Below are positions 24,897 through 34,055 of a stretch of DNA of 64,000 nucleotides, piece after piece; positions within the stretch are counted from its first letter, which is position 1, and each line of letters opens with the position of its first letter. The position numbers and the translations under genes were made by a program. The notes beneath the pieces are model-generated. The model did not search any database, was not told the DNA's origin, and saw nothing but the letters and a program-made list of their open reading frames with translations. The DNA comes from Saccharothrix sp. HUAS TT1 (GTDB taxonomy: Bacteria > Actinomycetota > Actinomycetes > Mycobacteriales > Pseudonocardiaceae), in NCBI RefSeq assembly GCF_040744945.1, contig NZ_CP160453.1, positions 496,001-560,000 of the forward strand, given 5' to 3'.

Positions 24897-26938
24897 AGCG
24901 ACTCCAATCGGACCGCGCACACCTTGAACTCGGGCATCCGGCTGGTCGGGTCCAGCACCGGGTTGGTCAGCAGGTTGGCCCGGCCCTCGCCCGCGTAGTG
25001 GAAGGGCAGGAACACCACGTCGATCCGCATGGACGGCACGCAGCGCACCCGGGCCGCGGTCCGACCGCGCCGCGACACCACGGCCGCCATCGCGCCGTCG
25101 GCCAGGCCGGCCCTGGTCGCGGTGTCCGGGTGGACCTCCACGTAAGCCTCGGGCTCGGCCCGGTTCAGCTCGGGCACCAGCCGGGTCTGCGCGCCGGACT
25201 GGTAGTGCTGCAGCACCCGGCCGGTGGTGGCCTGCAGCGGGTACTCGGCGTCCGGCGGCTCGGCCGGACCGCGGTGCTCGACCGGGACGAACCTGGCCAG
25301 GCCGTCGGGGTGGGCGAAGCGGTCCAGGAAGGGGCGGGGGGTGCTCTCCCGCACGACCGGCCAGTGCAGCGCCTCGCCGTTGCGCAGGCGCTCGTAGGTG
25401 ACGCCGGAGTAGTCGGCCGCGCCGCCCTCGGACGCCAGGCGCAGCTCCTCGAACACCACCTCGGGCTCGGTCGGGAACCGCTCGGCGGGCTGGCCGAGCC
25501 GGGTGGCCAGGCCGCGCAGCACGTCCAGGTCGCTGCGCACGCCCTCCGGCGGCGCCACGGCCACCTGGCGGAGCAGGACGCGGCCTTCGAGGTTGGTCAT
25601 CGTGCCGCTCTCCTCGGCCCACTGCGTGACCGGCAGCACGACGTCGGCGACCGCGGCCGTCTCCGACAGCACCAGGTCGGCGACGACCAGCAGGTCCAGC
25701 GCCGCCAGGCGGTCGGCGACGTGCTGCGAGCGCGGCGCGGAGACGACGACGTTGCTGCCGAACACCAGCAGCGCCTTCGGCCCGCCCGGTCGGCCGAGGG
25801 CGTCGAGGAGTTCGTAGGCCGAGCGGCCGGGTCCGGGCAGCTCGTCCACGCCCCAGACGTTCATCACGTGCTCGCGGTCCGCCGGATCGGTGATCTTGCG
25901 GTAGCCGGGCAGCTGGTCGGCCTTCTGGCCGTGCTCGCGGCCGCCCTGGCCGTTGCCCTGGCCGGTCAGGCAGCCGAAGCCGGAGCCCTTCACGCCGGGC
26001 AGGCCGAGCGCCAGGGCCAGGTTGATCCACGCCGACACGGTGTCCGCGCCGCTGGCGTGCTGCTCGGTGCCGCGGCCGGTGAGGACGTAGGCGTTGGCGG
26101 CCTCGGCCAGGACGCGGACCGCGGCCCGCTGGTCGGCCACCGGCACGCCGGTGACCCGCTCGACCCGTTCCGGCCACCACGTCGCGGCGACGCGCCAGGC
26201 GTCCGCGAAGCCGGTGGTGCGCTCGTCCAGGTACGCCTGGTCGAGGTGGCCGTCGGCGACGGCGGTGTGCAGCAGGCCGAGCGCCAGCGCGAGGTCCGTG
26301 CCGGGCGCGGGCTGCAGGTGTAGGGTGGCCAGCTCGGCGGTGGGCGTGCGCCGGGGGTCGATGACGATCAGCTCGGCGTTCTTCAGGTGCTGCACGAACG
26401 GCGGCATGGTCTCCGCCGGGTTGCTGCCGACCAGCAGGATCGCGTCCGCGTGGTCGAGGTCGGTGACCGGGAACGGCATCCCCCGGTCCAGCCCGAACGC
26501 CTTCAGGCCCGCGGCGGCGGCGCTCGACATGCAGAACCGGCCGTTGTAGTCGATCTGGGACGTGCCCAGCGCGACCCGGGCGAACTTGCCGAGCAGGTAG
26601 GACTTCTCGTTGGTCAGCCCGCCGCCGCCGAACACGCCGACCGAGTCGGGGCCGTGGACCCGCCGGAGTTCCGCGAGCTTGGCGGCGACGAGGTCCAGGG
26701 CCTCGTCCCAGGTGGCCGGGCGCAGCTCGCCGTCGCGGCGGACCAGCGGCGTGGTGAGCCGGGCGGGCGAGGTCAGCAGCTCGGCCGACGTCCAGCCCTT
26801 CTGGCACAGGCCGCCCCGGTTGGTCGGGAACTCCCGGGGCGACACCTTGCCGTTGTCGAGGGACATGGCGCACTGCAGCGCGCAGTACGGGCAGTGCGTG
26901 TCGACCCTGGTCGTGTCGATGCTCGCGGAGGCGGTCAC
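24893..26938 (-). CDS. nasA: Assimilatory nitrate reductase catalytic subunit
   Basis: 681 residues from GTG 26938; an upstream extension to 27013 lacks domain character. N-terminal [4Fe-4S] ligands CPYCALQC with a distal Cys in GGLCQKG, then the molybdopterin oxidoreductase domain (GVFGGGGLTNEKSY, NGRFCMSSAAAAG, LLVGSNPAET) and the MoCo dinucleotide-binding domain near the C-terminus (YPLQATTGRVLQHYQSG). Cytoplasmic: no Tat signal. Reduces nitrate to nitrite. The promoter side holds GAAAC and GTTAAC pieces that could belong to a GlnR site, not a full match. MoCo loading may depend on MoeZ-type sulfur chemistry encoded nearby. Confidence 0.93.
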   Translation of the reverse strand: MTASASIDTTRVDTHCPYCALQCAMSLDNGKVSPREFPTNRGGLCQKGWTSAELLTSPARLTTPLVRRDGELRPATWDEALDLVAAKLAELRRVHGPDSVGVFGGGGLTNEKSYLLGKFARVALGTSQIDYNGRFCMSSAAAAGLKAFGLDRGMPFPVTDLDHADAILLVGSNPAETMPPFVQHLKNAELIVIDPRRTPTAELATLHLQPAPGTDLALALGLLHTAVADGHLDQAYLDERTTGFADAWRVAATWWPERVERVTGVPVADQRAAVRVLAEAANAYVLTGRGTEQHASGADTVSAWINLALALGLPGVKGSGFGCLTGQGNGQGGREHGQKADQLPGYRKITDPADREHVMNVWGVDELPGPGRSAYELLDALGRPGGPKALLVFGSNVVVSAPRSQHVADRLAALDLLVVADLVLSETAAVADVVLPVTQWAEESGTMTNLEGRVLLRQVAVAPPEGVRSDLDVLRGLATRLGQPAERFPTEPEVVFEELRLASEGGAADYSGVTYERLRNGEALHWPVVRESTPRPFLDRFAHPDGLARFVPVEHRGPAEPPDAEYPLQATTGRVLQHYQSGAQTRLVPELNRAEPEAYVEVHPDTATRAGLADGAMAAVVSRRGRTAARVRCVPSMRIDVVFLPFHYAGEGRANLLTNPVLDPTSRMPEFKVCAVRLESL

Positions 26939-27032
26939 GAGCCGACGGTAGGAAGTGGCTGTTAACGGCAGGACGCGGATTGTTTCGTCCACGCGAACTT
27001 GACTGCTCAGCACACCCCCGCAGGGGGTGAGG

Positions 27033-27830
27033 TCACATCAGGTCGAGCACCTGCGCGGCGGTCCGTTCGAGCCCGGCGAGGGATTGTCTGCTGGAACGGG
27101 GGTGCGACGCGTGCACCGCGAGCCGGAACAGGGTCGCGCGCAGGAGGATTTGCGGCCACTCGTCCAGGTGGGACCAGCGCTGCGCCAGACCGTGATCCGC
27201 GCCACCCCAGGACAGCGCGTCGACCACGACGACCGCCGCGCCGTACGGCCCGGGGCGCCAGTAGGCGGCGAAGTCGATGATGGCCGGCGCGGCGTCGCCC
27301 GCGAACAGCACGTTGCCGAACAGGTCGCCGTGCACGACCTGCGGCTCGACCGCGACCGGCTTGCGGTAGCCCGCGCAGACCTCGAACAACCGGCCGCCCA
27401 GGTCGGGGTCGAGGTCGGCCTTCTCCTCGTCCCACGCGCAGCGGTCGGCGGTGGCGAACAGGTCGGTGCGGGCGTCCAGGAAGCGCGGCCTGGCCAGCTC
27501 GGCGGTCGCCCGGTGCAGCTTGACGGCCACGTCGACGACCTCGTCGTGCCGCGGCTCGGCCCGGCCGGACAGGTACTTGGTCGCGGCCCAACCGCCGACG
27601 ACGTAGCGGCCGTCGGTGGAGCGCAGCGGTCTGGCCACGCGCAGGCCGTCGACGTCCAGCGCGTCGAGGGTCTTGGCGACCCAGGTGGCCTCGGCGGGCT
27701 TGTTGGCGGGCCGGATGGCCGCGTCACCGCACCGCCACACCGGGCCGCCGTCGATCAGCTCCGGCTCGGCGTCCCGCGCGCCGAACGCGGCGCGCACGTG
27801 CGACGGTGGCGGCTCCGGAGTCGAGGTCAC
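27033..27830 (-). CDS. TIGR02569-family APH-fold protein
   Basis: 265 residues from GTG 27830 (VTSTPEPPPSHVRAAFG); a longer start at 27875 is possible. The phosphotransferase core is visible: VVHGDLFGNVLFAG (catalytic-loop HGD...N) and IIDFAAYWRPGPYG (metal-site D). The N-terminal nucleotide lobe is short. This actinobacterial family sits next to moeZ in mycobacteria (Rv3205c). It looks like an aminoglycoside-phosphotransferase-fold kinase with an unknown substrate; antibiotic resistance should not be assumed. Confidence 0.8.
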   Translation of the reverse strand: MTSTPEPPPSHVRAAFGARDAEPELIDGGPVWRCGDAAIRPANKPAEATWVAKTLDALDVDGLRVARPLRSTDGRYVVGGWAATKYLSGRAEPRHDEVVDVAVKLHRATAELARPRFLDARTDLFATADRCAWDEEKADLDPDLGGRLFEVCAGYRKPVAVEPQVVHGDLFGNVLFAGDAAPAIIDFAAYWRPGPYGAAVVVVDALSWGGADHGLAQRWSHLDEWPQILLRATLFRLAVHASHPRSSRQSLAGLERTAAQVLDLM

Positions 27831-27942
27831 GCGGGGCACGCTACCTGCACCGGGGGCCCGTTTGGTGGACCTCATGCCCGGAACGCGCGGTGTCCACGCA
27901 TTCGGCCCAACCGCACTATTGCGGTCTCACCCGACCCGACCC

Positions 27943-28061
27943 GCGAGGTCGCGTCGACCGTTCGAGCCCGGTGTTCGAGGACCACGCTTTCCGGTCCTCG
28001 AACACCGGGCTCGAACGGTCGACTTCCCAGCGACCGAGCCCGCGACGCCGAAGGCGGCGCA
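27943..28061 (-). repeat. Palindromic element, copy B (inverted orientation)
   Basis: Perfect 31-bp arms 27953-27983 and 27993-28023 enclose ACGCTTTCC (27984-27992), the reverse complement of the loop in copy A. Outer stem 27943-27952 pairs with 28030-28039 with two mismatches, and the 6-nt bulge (28024-28029) is on the opposite side, as expected for an inverted copy. Bases 28041-28061 match copy C 42482-42502 with one difference on the other strand. It ends a few bases from the moeZ stop. Confidence 0.85.
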
Positions 28062-28063
28062 GA

Positions 28064-29236
28064 TCAGTACGTCGGCAGCGAGGGGTCGACCTCGCGGGCC
28101 CAGGCGAGCACGCCGCCGCCCACGTGCACGGCGTCCTTGAAGCCGGCCCGGTGCAGCGCCGCCAGCGCCTCCGCCGAACGCGCGCCCGACTTGCAGTGCA
28201 GCACGACCTGCTTGTCCTGCGGCAGCTCGGCGAACGCCTCGCCGGACAGGATGCGGTCCTTCGGGATCAGCACCGAGCCCGGGATCTTCACGATCTCGTA
28301 CTCGTGCGGCTCGCGGACGTCCACCAGCAGGAAGTCGTCACCGGCGTCCTGCTTCTGCTTCAGCTCCAGCGGCGTGATGGTGTTGCCCGCGGCGGCCTGC
28401 TGGGCGTCGTCGGACACCACGCCGCAGAACGCCTCGTAGTCGATCAGCTCGGTGATCTTGACGCTCTCCGGGTCCTTGCGGATCTTGATGGTCCGGTAGG
28501 ACATCTCCAGGGCGTCGTACACCATGAGCCTGCCGAGCAGCGGGTCGCCGATGCCGGTCAGCAGCTTGATCGCCTCGGTCACCATGATCGAGCCGATCGA
28601 CGCGCACAGCACGCCCAGCACGCCGCCCTCGGCGCACGACGGCACCATGCCGGGCGGCGGCGGCTCGGGGTAGAGGTCGCGGTAGTTCAGGCCCTGGCCG
28701 TTCGGGGCGTCCTCCCAGAAGACGCTCACCTGGCCCTCGAACCGGAAGATCGAGCCCCACACGTACGGCTTGCCCAGCAGCACGGCCGCGTCGTTGACCA
28801 GGTACCGGGTGGCGAAGTTGTCCGTGCCGTCCAGGATCAGGTCGTAGTCGCGGAAGATGTCGAGCGCGTTCTCCGAGTTCAGGTGGACCTGGTGCAGCAC
28901 CACCTTCACGAACGGGTTGATCTCGGCCACCGAGTCGCGCGCCGACTCGGCCTTGGGCTTGCCGATGTCGGACTGACCGTGGATGACCTGGCGCTGGAGG
29001 TTCGACTCGTCGACGATGTCGAAGTCGATCACGCCCAGCGTGCCGACGCCCGCCGCGGCGAGGTAGAGCAGGGCCGGGCTGCCCAGCCCGCCCGCGCCCA
29101 CGACCAGGACCTTCGCGTTCTTCAGCCGCTTCTGCCCGTCGACCCCGACGTCCGGGATGATCAGGTGGCGGCTGTACCGCGCGACTTCTTCCTTGGTCAG
29201 CTCCGCTGCGGGCTCCACGAGCGGCGGAAGCGCCAT
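28064..29236 (-). CDS. moeZ: MoeZ: ThiF-type adenylyltransferase fused to rhodanese
   Basis: 390 residues from ATG 29236, with AGGAGG six bases upstream. An E1-like domain has the ATP-binding loop GAGGLGSPALLYLAAAG, the adenylation region (LILDGTDNFATRYLVND) and CAEGGVLG; a C-terminal rhodanese domain (about 290-390) carries the active Cys in LHCKSGARS. MoeZ adenylates and sulfurates the C-termini of sulfur carriers such as MoaD and CysO/ThiS-like proteins, serving molybdopterin, cysteine and thio-metabolite synthesis. Conserved with M. tuberculosis Rv3206c and its neighbours. Molybdopterin is needed by the nearby NasA. Confidence 0.93.
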   Translation of the reverse strand: MALPPLVEPAAELTKEEVARYSRHLIIPDVGVDGQKRLKNAKVLVVGAGGLGSPALLYLAAAGVGTLGVIDFDIVDESNLQRQVIHGQSDIGKPKAESARDSVAEINPFVKVVLHQVHLNSENALDIFRDYDLILDGTDNFATRYLVNDAAVLLGKPYVWGSIFRFEGQVSVFWEDAPNGQGLNYRDLYPEPPPPGMVPSCAEGGVLGVLCASIGSIMVTEAIKLLTGIGDPLLGRLMVYDALEMSYRTIKIRKDPESVKITELIDYEAFCGVVSDDAQQAAAGNTITPLELKQKQDAGDDFLLVDVREPHEYEIVKIPGSVLIPKDRILSGEAFAELPQDKQVVLHCKSGARSAEALAALHRAGFKDAVHVGGGVLAWAREVDPSLPTY

Positions 29237-29351
29237 CTGAGTCCTCCTAGACGAAACATGTCCTGTACCGACGGACAACACCAGCCTGCCCGTCCGTCTT
29301 CCCCGATGGGAAGTCGTCCCAAGGCGCGGGACGGCCCGGCCGCACCAGCCC

Positions 29352-30383
29352 TTACTGGGGGGCCACCGGGAACGGGTTGGGCTTGCACACCTTGCCGTCG
29401 GCGGGCACCGCGTTGGCGTCGCCGCCGGGCACCGAGTTGAGCTGGGCGACGTAGTCGTTGGCCACGCCGAACGACTGCTGCATCATCACCGGGGCGAAGC
29501 CGCCGTCGGCCGCGCAGCCCACGTGCGGGTTGCCCAGGGCGTGCCCGACCTCGTGGTTGATGGCGTACGTGCGGTAGGCGCCGATGTCGTTGCCGTACGC
29601 CTTCGCGCCGCGCACCCACCGGGCGACGTTGATGATCACCCGGCTGGACGACCGGTGCCAGCACGACGCCTCGAACTGGATCGAGTAGCCGCAGATGGCG
29701 TGCGCGGTGTTCGTCGTGGTCAGGGCGATGGTGAAGTCGACGTCGTCGCCCTCGACCCGCTGGAGGGCGGTGGTGCCGGTCCCCGTCCAGCTGCGCGGGT
29801 CGGCCAGGAACCCGTCGACCGTGCGGGCGAACGCGTCGCGGTCGCCGTTGTAGTCGGCCGGCTCGACGCCGTCCTCGATCGCGATGTTGTACCGGTACAG
29901 CTCGCCGCCGCCCAGCTTCTCGGTCGCGCCCGGCACCACCTGGAACGTGCCCGCGCCCTGCTCGGAGTACTTCGGCCCCTCCGGCAGCACGGCCGTCGGC
30001 ACGCTCTTCAGGTCGATCGGGACGGGCGGCTTCTCGACGGCCGCGGGCGCCTCCGGGGTGGACGTGGTCGGCGCGCTGGTGGCCGGGTCGCCCGCGGCGT
30101 CCGTCGAGCCACCGGTGTTGCCCGGCGCGGCGGTGTCGAGCACGACCAGGGCGGTCAGCACGAGCAGCACGGGGATCGCGTAGATCCGCCAGCCGTAGTT
30201 GGCGACGAGGCCCTTCAGCCCCCTGCGGCGCTTGCGGCGCCTCTGCCCGGCCGGCTCCCAGGACGCGGCCAGCGGCTCCGCGCCGGTGCGGCGCGTGCCG
30301 CGGCGGTAGCGGTCCTCCGACAGCGGCGGCCGGTCATCGGCGGACGGCGCCGCGTCGCGCTCGCCCTGCGACGTCCGGTTCAC
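29352..30383 (-). CDS. DUF3152 membrane-anchored zinc-metalloprotease-like protein
   Basis: 343 residues from GTG 30383, with CACCCT six bases upstream (possible leaderless start). A cytoplasmic basic segment (RRRKRRRG) precedes one membrane helix (about 75-95), a Thr/Pro-rich linker, and the DUF3152 domain ending in HEVGHALGNPHVGC: the HExxHxxGxxH zinc motif of metzincin-like peptidases. Probably acts outside the membrane. M. tuberculosis Rv3207c is the equivalent by position. Substrate unknown. Confidence 0.88.
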   Translation of the reverse strand: MNRTSQGERDAAPSADDRPPLSEDRYRRGTRRTGAEPLAASWEPAGQRRRKRRRGLKGLVANYGWRIYAIPVLLVLTALVVLDTAAPGNTGGSTDAAGDPATSAPTTSTPEAPAAVEKPPVPIDLKSVPTAVLPEGPKYSEQGAGTFQVVPGATEKLGGGELYRYNIAIEDGVEPADYNGDRDAFARTVDGFLADPRSWTGTGTTALQRVEGDDVDFTIALTTTNTAHAICGYSIQFEASCWHRSSSRVIINVARWVRGAKAYGNDIGAYRTYAINHEVGHALGNPHVGCAADGGFAPVMMQQSFGVANDYVAQLNSVPGGDANAVPADGKVCKPNPFPVAPQ

Positions 30384-30447
30384 GCGACCAGGGTGCCACA
30401 AGCGCGCCACCGGGGCGGATTCCAGGTGACCTGTGCGCTCCCCGCCG

Positions 30448-31434
30448 TCACCACTCGCCCCGCTCGGCCGCCTCCCACATCCCGACCACCGCGCGGGCCA
30501 CCGTCACCGGCCGCTCCATCTGCGCCACGTGGCCGGTGCGCGGCAGCACGAACAGCCGGCCGCGCGGGATCAGCCTGGTCACCCTGGGCGCCTTGCGCAC
30601 GCTGACCAGCCGGTCCTCGGTGCCCCACACGACCAGGGTCGGCGCGGCGATCCGGGGCGGCAGCAGCCACATCGACTTGGACCGCGGCACCAGCCAGGTG
30701 CGGATCAGGTCGATCGTGCTGGCGCTCAGCGCGTTGCCCGCCCACGCCTGCGCGGACCGCTCGGTGTACTCCTCCTCGCTCTGCTCGATGCGGTTCTCCG
30801 GCACCGTGGTCGGGTCGGCGAAGCACAGCCGCAGCATCTGGTCGGTGCGCTCGCGCGCCGACACCGCGGCCAGCTGCTGCCGCACCCGCGCGCCCACGAC
30901 CGGCAGGAACGCCAGCGGCAGCCGGCGGTCCGACACCCGGCGCAGGCTCAGCCGCAGGTCCGGCACGGCGGGCGAGACCAGGGTCAGGGTGCGCACCAGG
31001 TCGGGCCGGGCGGAGGCGACCATCAGCGTGATCGCGCCGCCCATGGAGTTGCCGAACAGGTGAACCGGGCCCGGACCCAGGGACTCGATGTACTCGATGA
31101 CGACCCGCGCGTGGGTGGCCATCCGGAAGTCGTAGCCGTCGATCGGCTCGGACCGGCCGAACCCCGGCAGGTCCAGCGCGTGGCCCTCGACGTGCCCGCT
31201 CAGCTGGGCGGCCAGGTCGGTCCAGTTCGTCGACGACCCGCCCAGCCCGTGCACGTAGACGGCCCTCGAACCGGGCGGCCCGGGGGTGCGCCGGACGTAC
31301 AGGCTGTGGCCGCCCACCTCGACGTAGTCACCAGGCCACGGCTGGATCGTTGTGTCCAGCGGAGGTAGCGGCGTGGTGGACAGGGGCACGTGGGTGATGG
31401 CGGTTCGGCGCGCCTCCAGCGTCTCGGTCACCAC
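30448..31434 (-). CDS. Alpha/beta hydrolase
   Basis: 328 residues from GTG 31434, preceded by GGGAGG at a nine-base spacing (GTG 31431 is adjacent). Oxyanion-hole HGLGGS, nucleophile elbow GNSMGG (Ser), acid in GTEDRLV (Asp) and His in RTGHVAQME complete the triad. A lid region lies between elbow and Asp. Divergent from a TetR gene with a candidate operator in between, so it may be in that regulator's circuit. Ester substrate unknown. Confidence 0.85.
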   Translation of the reverse strand: MVTETLEARRTAITHVPLSTTPLPPLDTTIQPWPGDYVEVGGHSLYVRRTPGPPGSRAVYVHGLGGSSTNWTDLAAQLSGHVEGHALDLPGFGRSEPIDGYDFRMATHARVVIEYIESLGPGPVHLFGNSMGGAITLMVASARPDLVRTLTLVSPAVPDLRLSLRRVSDRRLPLAFLPVVGARVRQQLAAVSARERTDQMLRLCFADPTTVPENRIEQSEEEYTERSAQAWAGNALSASTIDLIRTWLVPRSKSMWLLPPRIAAPTLVVWGTEDRLVSVRKAPRVTRLIPRGRLFVLPRTGHVAQMERPVTVARAVVGMWEAAERGEW

Positions 31435-31486
31435 CCCAGGATGCCTCCCGGGCGTCCTACGAAACGAGAAGCTTTCCCGGATCGCT

Positions 31487-31501
31487 GCTACCAGCGAGTA
31501 A
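31487..31501. promoter_or_regulatory. Candidate TetR operator
   Basis: The minus strand reads TTACTCGCTGGTAGC. It closely resembles the two sites in front of the second TetR gene (34056-34086), which have the form TTACT-n-GGTA(A/G)C. It lies between the hydrolase and the TetR gene. Confidence 0.45.
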
Positions 31502-31570
31502 GGTTGCCGGACGAGCCGGCGGGGCAACCCCTTTCCGGTTCCGCGATGTGATTGGTCGGCTGGAGGCACC

Positions 31571-32218
31571 ATGACGGAGACGGCCCAGACTGCGGTCGGG
31601 CACCAAGGCGGCGCGGCGGGGCGGGGTGTACGGCTCCCGCGGACCGCTCGGCGTGCCCAGTTGCTGGCCGCGGCGCAGGACGTGTTCGTGACCAACGGCT
31701 ACCACGCCGCGGCGATGGACGAGATCGCCGAGCGGGCCGGGGTCAGCAAACCGGTTCTCTACCAGCACTTCCCGGGGAAGCTCGAGCTGTACATGGCACT
31801 GCTCGAGTCCCACGTGGACGAGCTGGTGAACCGGGTGCGCGGCGCGCTGGCGTCCACGACGGACAACAAGCAGCGGGTGAAGGCCGCCGTGGCCGCGTTC
31901 TACGACTTCGTGGACGGCGAGGGCCAGGCGTTCCGGATGGTGTTCGAGTCGGACCTGCGCAGCGAGCCCGCGGTGGCGCGGGCCGTGGAGCGGGCGACGA
32001 CCGACAGCGTCGAGGCCATCACCGACACCATCACCGCCGACGCGGGCCTGGACGAGCACCGGGCCCGGCTGCTGGCGGTCGGGTTGGTGGGGTTGTCGCA
32101 GGTCACGGCGCGGTCGTGGCTCGCGGACGACCGCAAGCTCGCCAAGGAGGACGCGATCGCGCTGATCTCGAACCTCGCCTGGCGCGGCATCGGCGGCGGC
32201 TTCCCCCTGCAACACTGA
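31571..32218 (+). CDS. TetR-family regulator
   Basis: 215 residues from ATG 31571 with GGAGG upstream. The N-terminal helix-turn-helix reads MDEIAERAGVSKPVLYQHFPGK (split over two helices), preceded by a 20-residue basic, disordered tail; the C-terminal half is the ligand-binding/dimer domain (TetR_C). It is positionally equivalent to Rv3208. It probably represses itself and the divergent hydrolase through the site at 31487-31501. Ligand unknown. Confidence 0.88.
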   Translation: MTETAQTAVGHQGGAAGRGVRLPRTARRAQLLAAAQDVFVTNGYHAAAMDEIAERAGVSKPVLYQHFPGKLELYMALLESHVDELVNRVRGALASTTDNKQRVKAAVAAFYDFVDGEGQAFRMVFESDLRSEPAVARAVERATTDSVEAITDTITADAGLDEHRARLLAVGLVGLSQVTARSWLADDRKLAKEDAIALISNLAWRGIGGGFPLQH

Positions 32219-32226
32219 GCCGCGCG

Positions 32227-32258
32227 GTGAAGGGCCGTCCCCGACGACGGCCCTTCAC
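32227..32258. terminator. Intrinsic terminator (bidirectional)
   Basis: Perfect 13-bp inverted repeat GTGAAGGGCCGTC / GACGGCCCTTCAC with a 6-nt loop between the convergent TetR and hydrolase genes. Confidence 0.85.
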
Positions 32259-32264
32259 CCGTGC

Positions 32265-33134
32265 TCACAGCAACGCGGTTACTCTTGCTGTGACCTCGTC
32301 CGCCCTCTCCAAGGGCAGCATGTGGCCGGCGCCCAGATAGGTGACCAGCTCGGCGTGCGGCAGCTCGTCGGCCAGCACGCGGGCGTGCCGGAGCGGGGTG
32401 AGGCGGTCCTGCGCGCCCGCCAGCACCACCGCCGGGACGCCCGCGAACTCCGCCAGCGCCTTCCGCCGGTCGTGCTCGTCCAGCGAGTCGCGGAACCCGA
32501 CCATGCTGACCGGGTGGCACCGGCCGACCATGGCGGCGGTCAGGGCCACGTGCCGCCACGACGCCCGCCTGCCGAACAGCAGCCACCGCAGCCCCGGCCG
32601 GGCCGCGCCGGTGCGCTTCAGCAGCTCGGCCCGGCGCAACCGGGCGATCCGGCGGTTCACCGCCTTCTCCCCCAGCACGAACGCCCGGCCGACCGCGCCG
32701 GGCAGCCCCAGCGTCGACCCCGCGAGTTCACCCGATGAGGTGGCGACCAGGACCACCCCGGCGACGCGGTCGAGCAGCGGGGGGTGCTGCTCGGCCAGCG
32801 CCATGACCGTCATGCCGCCCATCGAGTGCCCGACCAGCACGACCCGCCCGGTCGGGGCCCTGGCCGCGAGCAGTTCGGCCAGGTCGTCGGCGCACCGCGC
32901 GATGGTGGCGGTCCCGACCGGCGCGGGGTCGGAGCGGCCGTGGCCGCGGTGGTCGTACCGCAGCACGCGGCCCGGCAGCCCGGCCGCCACCGCGTCCCAC
33001 GACGTGTGGTCCAACGTCCAGCCGTGCAGCAGCACGGTGGTCACCCCGGCGTCCCGCGGGCCCTCGTCCACGACGTGCAGCGCCGTGCCGTCGGACGTCA
33101 CGAACCGCTGGTCGACCTGCGCGGGGGCGCTCAT
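32265..33134 (-). CDS. Alpha/beta hydrolase
   Basis: 289 residues from ATG 33134, overlapping the diiron-oxygenase stop (ATGA). Motifs: LLHGWTLDH (oxyanion region), YDHRGHGRSD, nucleophile elbow GHSMGGM, Asp in GAQDRLTP, His in GAGHMLPLE. A helical cap lies between elbow and Asp. Co-translated with an AurF-like oxygenase, so it probably acts on the same compound or releases a product; no substrate can be named. Confidence 0.88.
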   Translation of the reverse strand: MSAPAQVDQRFVTSDGTALHVVDEGPRDAGVTTVLLHGWTLDHTSWDAVAAGLPGRVLRYDHRGHGRSDPAPVGTATIARCADDLAELLAARAPTGRVVLVGHSMGGMTVMALAEQHPPLLDRVAGVVLVATSSGELAGSTLGLPGAVGRAFVLGEKAVNRRIARLRRAELLKRTGAARPGLRWLLFGRRASWRHVALTAAMVGRCHPVSMVGFRDSLDEHDRRKALAEFAGVPAVVLAGAQDRLTPLRHARVLADELPHAELVTYLGAGHMLPLERADEVTARVTALL

Positions 33135-34030
33135 CCGAGCAGGAAGGACCGGCGCCACGCCCGCATGCCGGGCTTGCCGACCAGGCCGACCTCGTCCAGG
33201 AACTTCATGATCCGCTCGCCGGACCAGCGGATGCTCTCCTGCCAGTGCGGGTTGCCCAGCGCGGCCTTGTGCGCCTGCTCCTTGTCCAGCCCGACGGCCG
33301 CGTACACCTCGGGGTTGATCAACGACCGGGTGATGAACATGGACGTGGTCGCGATCAGCCACCGCTGGTAGGGCAGCTCCTTCTTCGTCAGCTTCTCCAT
33401 GCCCCGGACGACCTCCTCCCGGGCGAACCGCACGTGCCGCGCCTCTTCGAGCACGTGGATCCGGTTGACCATGCGCACCAGCGGCTGCACGGTCTCGTCG
33501 GCCATCGTCTCGCGCTGCAACCGGTCCAGGACCTCCTCGGCGACCAGGATCGACCCGTACAGGGCGGGCCCGTAACCGACCACCGGGAGCAGCTTGCCCA
33601 GCTGGTAGGTGTGCTGCCGGGGCCCGTAGGGCGGGCAGCCGATGGCCTCGACCATGCGCGCGAACATCGTGGAGTGCCGGCACTCGTCGGCGACCTCGGT
33701 CAGCGCGTACTGGGCGTGCTTGGTGGTCGGATCGGTCCGGTAGACCTCCTTGAGCAGCATCTGCATCAGCAGGATCTCGAACCACAGCCCGACGCTGGCC
33801 ACGCTGGCGACCTCGTGCCGGGACAGGTCGATGCGCTGCTCGGGGCTCATCCGGTCCCACAGCTCGGTGCCGTAGAGCGAGCACCGGTGCTCGGGGGTGT
33901 ACCGGAGGCCGTCCACCAGCGGCGCGGACCAGTCGATGTCGACCTCGGGGTCGTAGAACTTGTCGGCCGAGGAGTTGAGCAGCCGTTCGGCGGTCTTCTC
34001 GCGGTCCGCGACCTTCAGAGTCCTCGTCAT
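33131..34030 (-). CDS. AurF-like diiron oxygenase
   Basis: 299 residues from ATG 34030 with GGGAGGG upstream. Ferritin-like helical protein with diiron ligands of the AurF (p-aminobenzoate N-oxygenase) family visible as EVADECRHSTMF, a Glu in VAEEVLD and EEARHVRFA. AurF-type enzymes oxidise amines or hydroxylate. Divergent from a TetR gene whose two operator-like repeats lie between the starts, so it is probably repressed by that TetR. Substrate unknown. Confidence 0.85.
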   Translation of the reverse strand: MTRTLKVADREKTAERLLNSSADKFYDPEVDIDWSAPLVDGLRYTPEHRCSLYGTELWDRMSPEQRIDLSRHEVASVASVGLWFEILLMQMLLKEVYRTDPTTKHAQYALTEVADECRHSTMFARMVEAIGCPPYGPRQHTYQLGKLLPVVGYGPALYGSILVAEEVLDRLQRETMADETVQPLVRMVNRIHVLEEARHVRFAREEVVRGMEKLTKKELPYQRWLIATTSMFITRSLINPEVYAAVGLDKEQAHKAALGNPHWQESIRWSGERIMKFLDEVGLVGKPGMRAWRRSFLLG

Positions 34031-34055
34031 CGGGGTCCCTCCCCAGCGGTTATCT

